A program made the position numbers and the translations under genes. A stretch of 64,000 bases of DNA from CAXMMR01 sp963692975 (lineage in GTDB: Bacteria; Pseudomonadota; Alphaproteobacteria; Acetobacterales; Acetobacteraceae): contig CAXMMR010000026.1 of the NCBI GenBank assembly GCA_963692975.2, positions 1 through 64,000 on the forward strand. Direction: 5' to 3'. The notes under the pieces were generated by a model, which made no database searches, was not told where the DNA came from, and worked only from the letters and a program-made list of their open reading frames with translations. Shown piece by piece: positions 49,910 to 57,722 of this stretch (its first letter is position 1; each line of letters opens with the position of its first letter).

Positions 49910-52900
49910 TTGTCGCTGGATTCGGTCCTCGCTGTGCCGCCTAGCCCTTCGCTTGCTGCGCCCAGCTGGGCGACTGACGTATCGCCCGGGCCGAGCCGTG
50001 CCGAGTGGCAGGCACGGGCCCAGGCGAGGGCGGAGGCTGCGTTCGATGCCGGCAGCGCGCTGCTGACGGAGGGCGACTTGCCGGGCGCCGAGCGGCTGCT
50101 TGCCCGCGCCGCACGTCTGGCGCGGGCGGATGCCAACGTGCTGCTGCTGCTCGGCTCGGTGCGGCTGCGCCGCGACCGGCTGCGCGAGGCCGCCGGTGAT
50201 TTCCAGGCCGTGCTCGATCGTCACGACCTCGCCGAGGCTTGGCTTGGTCTTGCGGCGTGCCGGCTCCGGCTCGGCGAGCCGGCGGCGGCGGCGGCGGCCT
50301 GGTCCCGGGCCGCCTCGCGCAATGCGGCGACGGCGGAGATGCTGGCGCTGGCGGTTCCAATCGCCGCCGCCGCGGGTGCTGCGGGCTGGCTTGCGGCGGG
50401 TGATGACGGCAGGCTGCACGTCGAGCCGGCGGACGATTCAGCGCTTAGCCTTGACGGTGTTCCAGCATCCCTGCCGTTGCCCGCCGGCTGGCAGCGGGCC
50501 GGCCGGCTGGATGGCTGGCTGCGCGGCAAGGCGTTGCTCGCCAGCCCACTCGATCTCGGCGCGATCCGGCGCCTGGACGGGTTCGTCACCGCATCCGAGG
50601 GCGGGCTGAACGGCTGGGCCTGGCATCCCGGCGACCCGGAGCGGGCGCCGCGGCTGCGTGTCGTGCCGGCTGCCGGCGGCGCCACGCTGCCGCTGCTGGC
50701 CGAGCTGCCGGCCAGCGGCATCGCCGGCCTGCCGCCGCTCGGCCGCGCCCGGCGGTTCCAACTACCCGCGGACGAGCTGCCCGCTGCCGGGTTGCTGCAC
50801 GTCCTCGGCGAGGACGGCCGGGATCTGCTCGGCAGTCCGCTTGATCCGGGTTGGGAGCGGCAGTCGGCGCGGCGGGTGGCGGCGGCGATTTCGCATCACC
50901 ACCGTGGGCTGTCCGCCACGCCGACGGTGACCACGGCGCCGATCGCGGCCGACCTGGCTCCGGCAGCGGCACCGCTGGCGGCGCCGGCGACGCTGCGGGC
51001 GCGGCGTGGCGTCGACGTCGTGATCCCCGCCTATCGCGACTGCGCGCGCACCGGGGCCTGCCTCGATCAGGTGCTGGCGCATCAGCCGGCGGCCGTGCGC
51101 GTGCATGTGGTCGATGACGGCTCGCCCGAGCCTGAGCTGGTGCGGCTGCTGGACGCGTTGGCGGCCCGCCGCCGCATCGTGCTGCATCGCCATGATCGCA
51201 ACCGCGGCTTCCCGGCCGCCGCCAATCGCGGCATCCTCGCCGCCGGCCGGCGCGACGTCGTGCTGCTGAACGCCGACACGCTGGTCGTCCCGGACTGGCT
51301 GGCGATCCTGCGCGAGGCGGCGCACGCCGCGCCAGACATCGGCAGTGCGACGCCGCTGTCCAATGATGCGACCATCCTGAGCTATCCCGCTTGCGACCGC
51401 GCGAACCCTGTGCCTGAGCTGGCGGAGGTGCGTCGCCTGGCGGGGCTGGCGCGCACAACCAATACCGGTCGGTTGGTCGACATTCCCACCATGCACGGCT
51501 TCTGCGTTTACCTACGGCGCGATTGCCTCGACCAGGTCGGCCTGTTCCGCGAGGGCGTCTTCGCCCAGGGCTACGGCGAGGAGAACGATTTGTCGCTGCG
51601 CGCCCACGCGCTGGGCTGGCGTCATGTTGCGGTGCCGGGCCTGTTTATCGGCCATCACGGCGGCGCCTCGTTCGGTCCGGGACGACGCAGCCTGATCGAG
51701 CGCAACCAGCTGCTGCTGGAGCGCCTGCATCCCGGCTACGCCGCGCTCGTCGCGCGCCACGTGGCCGCGGATCCGCTGGGCGCGGCGCGGCGGCGGATGG
51801 ACGTGCTGCGCTGGCGGCGCGGCCGGCGCGAGGCCGGCTCGGTGCTGATCGCGACCCACCTGCATGGCGGCGGCGTCGAGCGCATGGTGGCGGGCCGGGT
51901 GCGCGCCGCCCGCGCCGCCGGGTTGCGGCCGATCATTCTGCGGCCGGTGCACGAAACGCCGGGCCTGATCGTGGTTGGTGATGAAGAGGCGGAGAACTAT
52001 CCGAACCTGCGCTACCGGCTGCCCGACGAGCTGGCGGCGCTGGCCCGGCTGCTCGGCGCCGACCGGCCTCAGCGCGCCGAGCTCCACCACCTGCTCGGCC
52101 ACGATCAGGCGGTGATCGAATTGCTGCGCCGCCTGCGCATCCCCTATGACGCCTACGCGCACGACTATGCCTGGTTCTGCCCGCGCATCGCCTTGATCGG
52201 CCCGGAGCGGCGCTATTGCGGCGAGCCGGATGTCGCCGGCTGCGAGCACTGCATCGCCGACCAGGGCTCGCTGCTCGAGGAGCCGATCGGCGTGCGCGCC
52301 CTGGTCGCGCGCTCGGCGGCGCTGCTCGACGGCGCGTCGCGTGTGGTCAGTCCGACCGGGGACGGAGCGGCGCGGCTGGTGCGGCACTTTCCTTCCATCC
52401 GCCCCGTGGTGGAGCCCTGGGAGGACGATACCGGCTGGCCGGCGCCACGGTCGGCATCGGCGCCCGGCGCGGCGCTGCGGGTCGCGGTGCTGGGCGGCAT
52501 CGGCCCGGAAAAGGGCTTCGACGTGCTGCTCCACTGCGTGCGGGACGCCCGCGCCCGCGCCCTGCCGATCCGCTTCACCGTCATCGGCCACACCCTGGAC
52601 GACGAGCGGCTGCTCGAGGCCGGGCCGGTCTTCGTCACCGGTGCGTATCGAAGCGACGATGAGCTGGCCGGGCTGATCGCCGAGGAGCAGCCGTCGCTTG
52701 TTTTCCTGCCGTCGATCTGGCCGGAGACCTGGAGCTACACGCTGAGCCACGCCTGGGCGGCCGGGCTCGCCGTGGTCGCGTTCGACATCGGCGCGATCGC
52801 CGAGCGCATCCGTGCGCGCGAGCATGGCTTCCTGCTGCCGCTCGGCCTGTCGCCACCGGCGGTGAACGTCGCCTTGCTGCGTCTGGGGCGCCAGGTTGCG

Positions 52901-52933
52901 GAGGGTTACGGCACGCGTCGCGATGCGATATAG
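49910..52933 (+). CDS. Multidomain glycosyltransferase: TPR + GT2 + GT4
   Basis: About 1,007 residues. Residues 30-160 are TPR-like helical repeats (ALLTEGDLPGAERLLARAAR). A linker and a beta-rich segment follow. A GT2 domain starts at VDVVIPAYRDCARTGACLDQ with GSP..., then LNADTLVVPDW (D-x-D region) and FAQGYGEENDLSLRAHALGW (acceptor/catalytic E-N-D). The last ~330 residues are a GT4-like GT-B domain (RVAVLGGIGPEKGFDVLLHC ... LPSIWPETWSYTLSHAWAAG). It probably builds a surface glycan. The start is uncertain: TTG 49910 has AGGA upstream, whereas ATG 49844 lies inside repeat copy 3. Confidence 0.82.
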   Translation: MSLDSVLAVPPSPSLAAPSWATDVSPGPSRAEWQARAQARAEAAFDAGSALLTEGDLPGAERLLARAARLARADANVLLLLGSVRLRRDRLREAAGDFQAVLDRHDLAEAWLGLAACRLRLGEPAAAAAAWSRAASRNAATAEMLALAVPIAAAAGAAGWLAAGDDGRLHVEPADDSALSLDGVPASLPLPAGWQRAGRLDGWLRGKALLASPLDLGAIRRLDGFVTASEGGLNGWAWHPGDPERAPRLRVVPAAGGATLPLLAELPASGIAGLPPLGRARRFQLPADELPAAGLLHVLGEDGRDLLGSPLDPGWERQSARRVAAAISHHHRGLSATPTVTTAPIAADLAPAAAPLAAPATLRARRGVDVVIPAYRDCARTGACLDQVLAHQPAAVRVHVVDDGSPEPELVRLLDALAARRRIVLHRHDRNRGFPAAANRGILAAGRRDVVLLNADTLVVPDWLAILREAAHAAPDIGSATPLSNDATILSYPACDRANPVPELAEVRRLAGLARTTNTGRLVDIPTMHGFCVYLRRDCLDQVGLFREGVFAQGYGEENDLSLRAHALGWRHVAVPGLFIGHHGGASFGPGRRSLIERNQLLLERLHPGYAALVARHVAADPLGAARRRMDVLRWRRGRREAGSVLIATHLHGGGVERMVAGRVRAARAAGLRPIILRPVHETPGLIVVGDEEAENYPNLRYRLPDELAALARLLGADRPQRAELHHLLGHDQAVIELLRRLRIPYDAYAHDYAWFCPRIALIGPERRYCGEPDVAGCEHCIADQGSLLEEPIGVRALVARSAALLDGASRVVSPTGDGAARLVRHFPSIRPVVEPWEDDTGWPAPRSASAPGAALRVAVLGGIGPEKGFDVLLHCVRDARARALPIRFTVIGHTLDDERLLEAGPVFVTGAYRSDDELAGLIAEEQPSLVFLPSIWPETWSYTLSHAWAAGLAVVAFDIGAIAERIRAREHGFLLPLGLSPPAVNVALLRLGRQVAEGYGTRRDAI

Positions 52934-53002
52934 CCGAGCCGAGTTCAAGCCCGATCACGGCCGGCGAGCGGCGGGCAGGGCATTAGCAGCGAGTGTCGCG
53001 AC

Positions 53003-54151
53003 ATGTCCGAAGCGCCGAGCCAACGGATCGTCACCGAGCTGAAGGTGTCGGGCCATCTGATGGCGCTGGATGCCGGCATATTCTGCGTCTTCCATGCGCC
53101 GGGCGCGCAGCCCCCGGACGCGCTGACCGGTCTGCCTGGAGTGCGCCTGTCGCTGCCGCCGGGCCAGGCCGCCGGTCGGATCGCGATCAGCACGTTTCGT
53201 GACGACGGCTGGATCGGCGGCAGCGACAACGCGGCGCTGATCCGAGTCGATCACGGGCCCGCGCAGGTGCTGGTCACGATCTATCAGAACCCGGACGGCT
53301 CGCACGAGGCGCCGCGCCTGCAGGTCGTCAAGCTTACCGAGGCGCCGGCAGCCGGCCAGCCGGAGAATGCGGCGTTGATGCCGGCTCCGCCATCGAACGG
53401 CGCGGCCGCGCCGAGCGGCCAGCGGCAGGTGGAGGCGGCGGCGCCCGGCGCTGAGCAGCCGGCGCAGGACGCCGCCGAGATCGCCGCTCACATCCAGGGC
53501 CGCGGCGACGTGCTCGCCAAGCTCGATGGCTGGATGGGCGAGCGCGGCAGCAAGGCCTGGATCGAGGGCTTCGCCATCGCGCCGCGCAACGTCATCGGCA
53601 GCGAGGACATCGAGTATCAGGCGGTGCTCGGCCGCGGCTGGCTCTCGCCTTGGGCGGAGGGCGGCAAGTTTTGCGGCAGCCGGGGCATGGGGCTGCCGAT
53701 CCTCGGCTTGTCCGTGCGTCTCAAGGGCGCCGCCGCGCAGCGCTACGATTGCCGCGTGCAGGCGAGCTTCGTCGACGGCAGCACCGCTGCGCCGAAGACC
53801 GGCGAGCCGTGTCAGGCCGACAGCCTGGCGCCGCTCGAGGCCTTCCATGTCGAGATCGTGCCGCGAGCCGGACGCCGGGACGCGGCTCCCGATACCCGCT
53901 CCGCCCCGGCCGAGGCGCCGGTCCTGAAGGCGGCCCCTGCCAAGCCCGCCGCCGCGACCAGAAGCGCAGCGCCCGCGCCCAAGCGTGCTGAGACCGCGAA
54001 GCCGCGTGCCCCGGCCAAGCAGGCGGCGGTCAAGAAGAAGCCCGCATCCGGGCGGCTTTCGACACCAAAGGCGGGGCAGAAGTCAGCCTCGCCGGCGCGC
54101 CGGCCGCCGGGCAAGGCGCCCGCCAAGCCCACCGGGCGCGGACGCCGCTGA
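53003..54151 (+). CDS. ChW-like domain protein with basic Lys/Pro/Ala tail
   Basis: A 382-residue protein. An N-terminal beta domain (residues 1-110) is followed by a low-complexity spacer. At about 170-285 is a module containing GWMGERGSKAWIEGFAIAPR, then IEYQAVLGRGWLSPWAEGGK, then GSRGMGLPILGLSVRLKG. Its G-W...G-x-x-x-G-x-x-G spacing resembles clostridial hydrophobic W (ChW) repeats. The final ~90 residues are Ala/Pro/Lys-rich (KPRAPAKQAAVKKKPASGRL), histone H1-like. No signal peptide is seen. It sits between two glycosyltransferase genes downstream of the type I exporter. Function is unknown. Confidence 0.65.
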   Translation: MSEAPSQRIVTELKVSGHLMALDAGIFCVFHAPGAQPPDALTGLPGVRLSLPPGQAAGRIAISTFRDDGWIGGSDNAALIRVDHGPAQVLVTIYQNPDGSHEAPRLQVVKLTEAPAAGQPENAALMPAPPSNGAAAPSGQRQVEAAAPGAEQPAQDAAEIAAHIQGRGDVLAKLDGWMGERGSKAWIEGFAIAPRNVIGSEDIEYQAVLGRGWLSPWAEGGKFCGSRGMGLPILGLSVRLKGAAAQRYDCRVQASFVDGSTAAPKTGEPCQADSLAPLEAFHVEIVPRAGRRDAAPDTRSAPAEAPVLKAAPAKPAAATRSAAPAPKRAETAKPRAPAKQAAVKKKPASGRLSTPKAGQKSASPARRPPGKAPAKPTGRGRR

Positions 54152-54178
54152 ACGCAGGCTGCGGCTGAGACCAGCCCG

Positions 54179-55405
54179 TTGCGCTACCTGTTCGTCCACC
54201 AGAACTTTCCGGCGCAGTTTCTGCACCTGGCGCGCCATCTCGCCGCACAGCACCGCCATGACATCGTCTTCATCAGCGAGGCGAACAAGAACAACATCCC
54301 CGGCGTTCGCAAGGTGGTGTATCAGCCGACGCGCAAGCCGGCCGAGACAACCCATCGCGACGCCGTGGAGTTCGAGGCGGCGACGCTGCGCGCCGAGGCG
54401 GTCGCGCAGACCTGCCAGAACCTGAAGCGCCTCGGCTACGAGCCGGACATCGTCATCGGCCATCATGGCTGGGGCGAGTTGCTCAACATCGCCGACGTGT
54501 GGCCCGACGTGCCGATGCTCGGCTACCAGGAATTCTACTACCACGCCGACGGGCTCGACGTCGGCTTTGACCCCGAATTCCCGACCGACCCGGCCAGCCT
54601 GCCGCGGGTGCGCGCCAAGAACGCGGTCAACCTATTGGCGCTGACCAATCGCGGCTTCGGGCAGACGCCCACCGAGTTCCAGCACTCGACCTACCCGGAC
54701 TGGGCCCGGCCGCGCATCACCGTGCTGCGCGAGGGCGTGAACCTCGAGGTCTGCCGCCCCGACCCGGCGGCGCGCGACCGGCCGTTTCAGCTCGGCACCA
54801 TCACCATCCATCCGGACGCGACGCTCGTCACCTACGTCGCGCGCGATCTCGAGCCCTATCGGGGCTTCCACGTGGTGATGCGGGCGATCCCCCACCTACA
54901 GCGCGAGCGGGCCAACCTGCACGTGATCCTGGTCGGCGGCGACGGCGTCAGCTATGGCGCGCGGCTCTCCTTCGGCACCTGGCGCGAGCGGCTGATGGGC
55001 GAGGTCGGCAGCCGGCTCGACATGGCGCGCACCCACTTCGTGGGCCGGCTCGACTACCCGGACTACATCAGGCTGCTGCAGCGCTCAGACTGCCACGTCT
55101 ACTTCACCTACCCGTTCGTCGCCTCCTGGTCGCTGCGCGAGGCGATGGCCTGCGGCTGCGCGCTGGTGGCGAGCGAGACCGAGCCGGTCGCCGAGTTCGT
55201 CGCCGACCGCCGCACCGGGCTGCTCTGCCCGTTCCATGAACCGAGAACGCTGGCCGAGCGGGTGCTGAGCGTGCTCGACAGCCCGGGCCTGGCCAAGCGG
55301 CTGCGGGCAGGGGCGCGGGCCTGGGCGGAGAAGAACCTCGACATGGCGGCGTATCTCAGGAACTACGAGGCGCTGATCAGGCGGCTGGCGGGGAACGGGG
55401 ACTAG
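54179..55405 (+). CDS. GT4-family glycosyltransferase
   Basis: A 408-residue GT-B enzyme. The N-terminal Rossmann domain opens MRYLFVHQNFPAQFLHLARH, and DIVIGHHGWGELLNIADVWP follows. The C-terminal donor domain has VAREL-type VARDLEPYRGFHVVMRA, then FVGRLDYPDYIRLLQRSDCH and the nucleotide-sugar motif SLREAMACGCALVASETEPV then AEFV. It starts at TTG 54179 (no better start nearby) 27 bp after the ChW-like gene, so the two are probably co-transcribed. It likely transfers a sugar during capsule or LPS assembly. Confidence 0.88.
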   Translation: MRYLFVHQNFPAQFLHLARHLAAQHRHDIVFISEANKNNIPGVRKVVYQPTRKPAETTHRDAVEFEAATLRAEAVAQTCQNLKRLGYEPDIVIGHHGWGELLNIADVWPDVPMLGYQEFYYHADGLDVGFDPEFPTDPASLPRVRAKNAVNLLALTNRGFGQTPTEFQHSTYPDWARPRITVLREGVNLEVCRPDPAARDRPFQLGTITIHPDATLVTYVARDLEPYRGFHVVMRAIPHLQRERANLHVILVGGDGVSYGARLSFGTWRERLMGEVGSRLDMARTHFVGRLDYPDYIRLLQRSDCHVYFTYPFVASWSLREAMACGCALVASETEPVAEFVADRRTGLLCPFHEPRTLAERVLSVLDSPGLAKRLRAGARAWAEKNLDMAAYLRNYEALIRRLAGNGD

Positions 55406-55413
55406 GCGGTCGC

Positions 55414-55718
55414 AAGCGCTTCTTTTTTGAAAAAAAGAAGCAAAAAACTTTTGTCAGTGAAATACCGCAAGATTCGGAGGGGACTGGGGCGGCTGCAAGG
55501 ATCGCCACTATGAGGCATTGGCGGGGCTGGATCATCAACGTTATCAATATCTTATCTAAATCTTGCCTATAGGCAAGATTTCCGGTAGCCGCCTGCGTGG
55601 CGGCCTGGCTGAGTGTGCTAGCACACTCACCTGACCGTCCCACCCCTGTCGCCAGCGAGTCGCCGACGCCAAGGAATAAAAGTTTTTGGTCCTTTTTTCA
55701 AAAAGGACCGCTTGCTTA
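55414..55718. repeat. Family 1 paired-arm hairpin repeat, site G, with a long core
   Basis: The left arm (AGCGCTTCTTTTTT, loop, AAAAAAGAAGC, AAAAAACTTTTGTC) follows the glycosyltransferase stop by about 9 bp. The right arm (AAAAGTTTTTGGTCC, TTTTTTC, AAAAAGGACCGC) reaches the ppa stop. The core is about 220 bp, four times longer than at the other sites, and carries three extra palindromes at 55558-55629. The right arm is one base shorter in several runs, so it is a worn copy. Confidence 0.82.
55558..55629. repeat. Cluster of three palindromes inside repeat G
   Basis: First is a perfect 24-bp palindrome (half-site AAATCTTGCCTA, 55558-55581). Next is GCCGCC-TGCGT-GGCGGC (55588-55604). Last is a perfect 20-bp palindrome, TGAGTGTGCTAGCACACTCA (55610-55629). 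They are packed into 72 bp between convergent genes. They may be terminators, operators or the ends of a small inserted element; no coding potential is seen. Confidence 0.75.
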
Positions 55719-56240
55719 CTTCGCCGCCGCCGCGATCGACTTTTGGATGGCGGCCTCGGCGGCGGCGCGGTCGGCCCAGCCGGTCACCTTCACCCATTTG
55801 CCGGGCTCGAGGTCTTTGTAGCGGGTGAAGAAGTGCTCGATCGCCTTGATGGTGATGTCCGGCAGGTCTTCGATCTTCTGGACCTTCTCGAACTGGGTGT
55901 GAACCTTGTCGTGCGGGACGCAGATGATCTTCTCGTCGATGCCGCTTTCGTCTTCCATCTCCAGCATGCCGATCGGGCGGGCGCGGATGACGGCGCCGGG
56001 CACGATGGCGGCGTGGGCAAGCACCAGCGCGTCGGCTGGGTCGCCATCCTCGGCGAGGGTGTTGGGGATGAAGCCGTAGGCGGCGGGGTAGGCCATCGGC
56101 GTGAACAGGAAGCGGTCCACGAAGACGGCGCCGCTCTCCTTGTCGACCTCGTATTTGACCTGCGAGCCCTGCGGAATCTCGATCACCACGTTGATGTCGC
56201 TGGGCGGGTTCTTGCCGGTGGGGATCTTGGTGAGGTCCAT
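55716..56240 (-). CDS. ppa: Inorganic pyrophosphatase
   Basis: A family I soluble pyrophosphatase of 174 residues, which drives biosynthesis by hydrolysing PPi. The active-site signature is EDGDPADALVL (three metal-binding aspartates). FVDRFLFTPMAYPAAYGFIP and EKIICVPHDKVHTQF with HFFTRYKDLEPGKWVKV complete the fold. ATG 56240 is preceded by GGAG. The stop lies at the end of repeat G. It is an isolated minus-strand gene. Confidence 0.96.
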   Translation of the reverse strand: MDLTKIPTGKNPPSDINVVIEIPQGSQVKYEVDKESGAVFVDRFLFTPMAYPAAYGFIPNTLAEDGDPADALVLAHAAIVPGAVIRARPIGMLEMEDESGIDEKIICVPHDKVHTQFEKVQKIEDLPDITIKAIEHFFTRYKDLEPGKWVKVTGWADRAAAEAAIQKSIAAAAK

Positions 56241-56433
56241 GGGTCACGCTCCGAGGTGAGGCGGCGGACCTTACCGGCGGGTGGTGGGCAAGGCGAGGGG
56301 CTTCACGGCGGGCTCGGCGGGGGTGGCGTCTGGGTGCGCCCGGTGCGTGAGCCTGGGAGGCCGGGGCGGGGCCGGGCGGGGCTTGGCCGGCTTTTGATTG
56401 ACGCTGTGCGCCGCGGCTGTGCAGGATCAGCCC

Positions 56434-57168
56434 ATGAGCGAAACGATCGGTATTGCTGGCAGCGCAACGAGCGGGCCGCCCCGGGTCGGGCGATGGTTCT
56501 ACCTGGCCATGTCGCTGGTGCTGGTGGCAATCGTGGTCTTCGGGTTCTCGCACACGGTGCCATTCGACCTGGCGGCGCCCGACTTCCCCATGTTGCTGAT
56601 GGTGCATGCCGGGGTTTTTACCGCCTGGGTGCTGCTGTTCGTCGCGCAACCGGCGCTGGTGGTTCGCGGATCGTTGCGGCTGCATCGGCGGCTTGGTTGG
56701 CTCGGGGCCGGGCTTGCGGTGGCGATGCTGGTGGTGGGCGGCTTGGCGCTGCTGCTCGCGTTGTGGAGCGACCACGTGCCGGACTTTTATCCGCACGGCT
56801 TGTTTCTGGTGCGCGGGTTTCTCGCGCTGGCGCTGTTTGCCGGGCTGGTCGTCGCCGGGGTGGCGCTGCGGCGGCGCGGGGAGTGGCACAAGCGGCTGAT
56901 GCTGTGCGCGGCGATCGTGGTGGTGGGGCCGGGGCTGGAGCGGGCGCTGCCGATCCCGCTGCTCGGCGCGGTGTGGCCGCTGGTGGCCGATGGGGTGCTC
57001 GACTTGCTGGCGCTGGCGGGGCCGGCGGTGGACTGGATCGTGCGGGGACGGGTGCACCCGGCTTACGGCTGGGGCGTCGGGGGGATCGTGGGCACGCAGT
57101 TGGTGGTGGATGCGGTCGCATACTCGCCGATGGCGGCGGTGCTGCTGGGGCTGGTGGGCGCGCATTAG
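56434..57168 (+). CDS. Seven-helix membrane protein of unknown function
   Basis: A 244-residue polytopic protein with about six to seven helices. Examples are WFYLAMSLVLVAIVVFGFSH, LLMVHAGVFTAWVLLFVAQP, LGWLGAGLAVAMLVVGGLAL and GFLALALFAGLVVAGVALRR. His residues within helices (MVHAG, RLHRRLGW, EWHKRLM) resemble DUF2306-like haem-binding or quinone-linked membrane proteins. I cannot name the family with certainty. ATG 56434 has AGGA at a good distance; it is divergent from ppa by about 190 bp. Confidence 0.6.
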   Translation: MSETIGIAGSATSGPPRVGRWFYLAMSLVLVAIVVFGFSHTVPFDLAAPDFPMLLMVHAGVFTAWVLLFVAQPALVVRGSLRLHRRLGWLGAGLAVAMLVVGGLALLLALWSDHVPDFYPHGLFLVRGFLALALFAGLVVAGVALRRRGEWHKRLMLCAAIVVVGPGLERALPIPLLGAVWPLVADGVLDLLALAGPAVDWIVRGRVHPAYGWGVGGIVGTQLVVDAVAYSPMAAVLLGLVGAH

Positions 57169-57314
57169 ACGGCGGGATGTGGCACCGGCAGCCGGAATGC
57201 GCCTGGTCGCGCCGTTTCTCCTGACGTTCTCCCGCCGGATTTCGGCGGCGTCTACGCGCATGCATTGGATGCCTGAAGCAGACCGTCGCTGGTCAGAACA
57301 ACAGGAACTACACC

Positions 57315-57346
57315 CGTTCCTGAACCCGCGCACGGGTTCAGGAACG
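57315..57346. repeat. 14-bp-arm hairpin between convergent genes
   Basis: CGTTCCTGAACCCG, a CGCA loop, and the exact inverse CGGGTTCAGGAACG. It lies between the membrane protein gene (plus) and the proline-rich lipoprotein gene (minus). A second smaller hairpin (GGATTTCG-TCGAT-CCGAAATC) follows near 57378-57398. Neither has a T-run, so a protein-independent terminator is not obvious. Confidence 0.6.
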
Positions 57347-57420
57347 AGTGGTCATCGGCCCATCGGCTGACATAGCTGGATTTCGTCGATCCGAAATCAA
57401 GCCTGGTCAGCCTCGTGACG

Positions 57421-57621
57421 CTAGCCTCGCGCTGGCGGAACGGGCGCCGGGGGAGGCGGCGGCGGCGGCGGGGGCGGCGCTGACTGGACAGGTGCCGGCG
57501 GCGGGGGCGGGGGCGGCTGATCAGCGCAGGCCCCGACAAGCCCGACGGGGATCAGCACGGCAACCATTGCCGCGCGACTAAATAGCCTGCGACGAGCCAG
57601 TGTTTGGGAAACGGCGGGCAT
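57421..57621 (-). CDS. Small proline-rich lipoprotein
   Basis: A 66-residue product. The positively charged start (residues 1-16) is followed by a hydrophobic core, AAMVAVLIPVGLVGAC, ending in a lipobox cysteine at about residue 32. The mature part is almost entirely proline (ADQPPPPPPPAPVQSAPPPP). The ATG at 57621 has AAGGAG six bases upstream, which is a strong argument that it is real. Poly-proline segments of this kind can span periplasmic space or stall ribosomes unless EF-P is present. No family is recognised. It lies head-to-head with the L,D-transpeptidase gene. Confidence 0.65.
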   Translation of the reverse strand: MPAVSQTLARRRLFSRAAMVAVLIPVGLVGACADQPPPPPPPAPVQSAPPPPPPPPPPAPVPPARG

Positions 57622-57722
57622 CCGCTACTCCTTGCTTGAGCTGCTTGGTATCCAAGCAGTTTAGTGGCGATTCCCAGCGAAGAGTCAATCACTTAGTCGT
57701 GTAGGATTGCAGAGGTCGAGGA

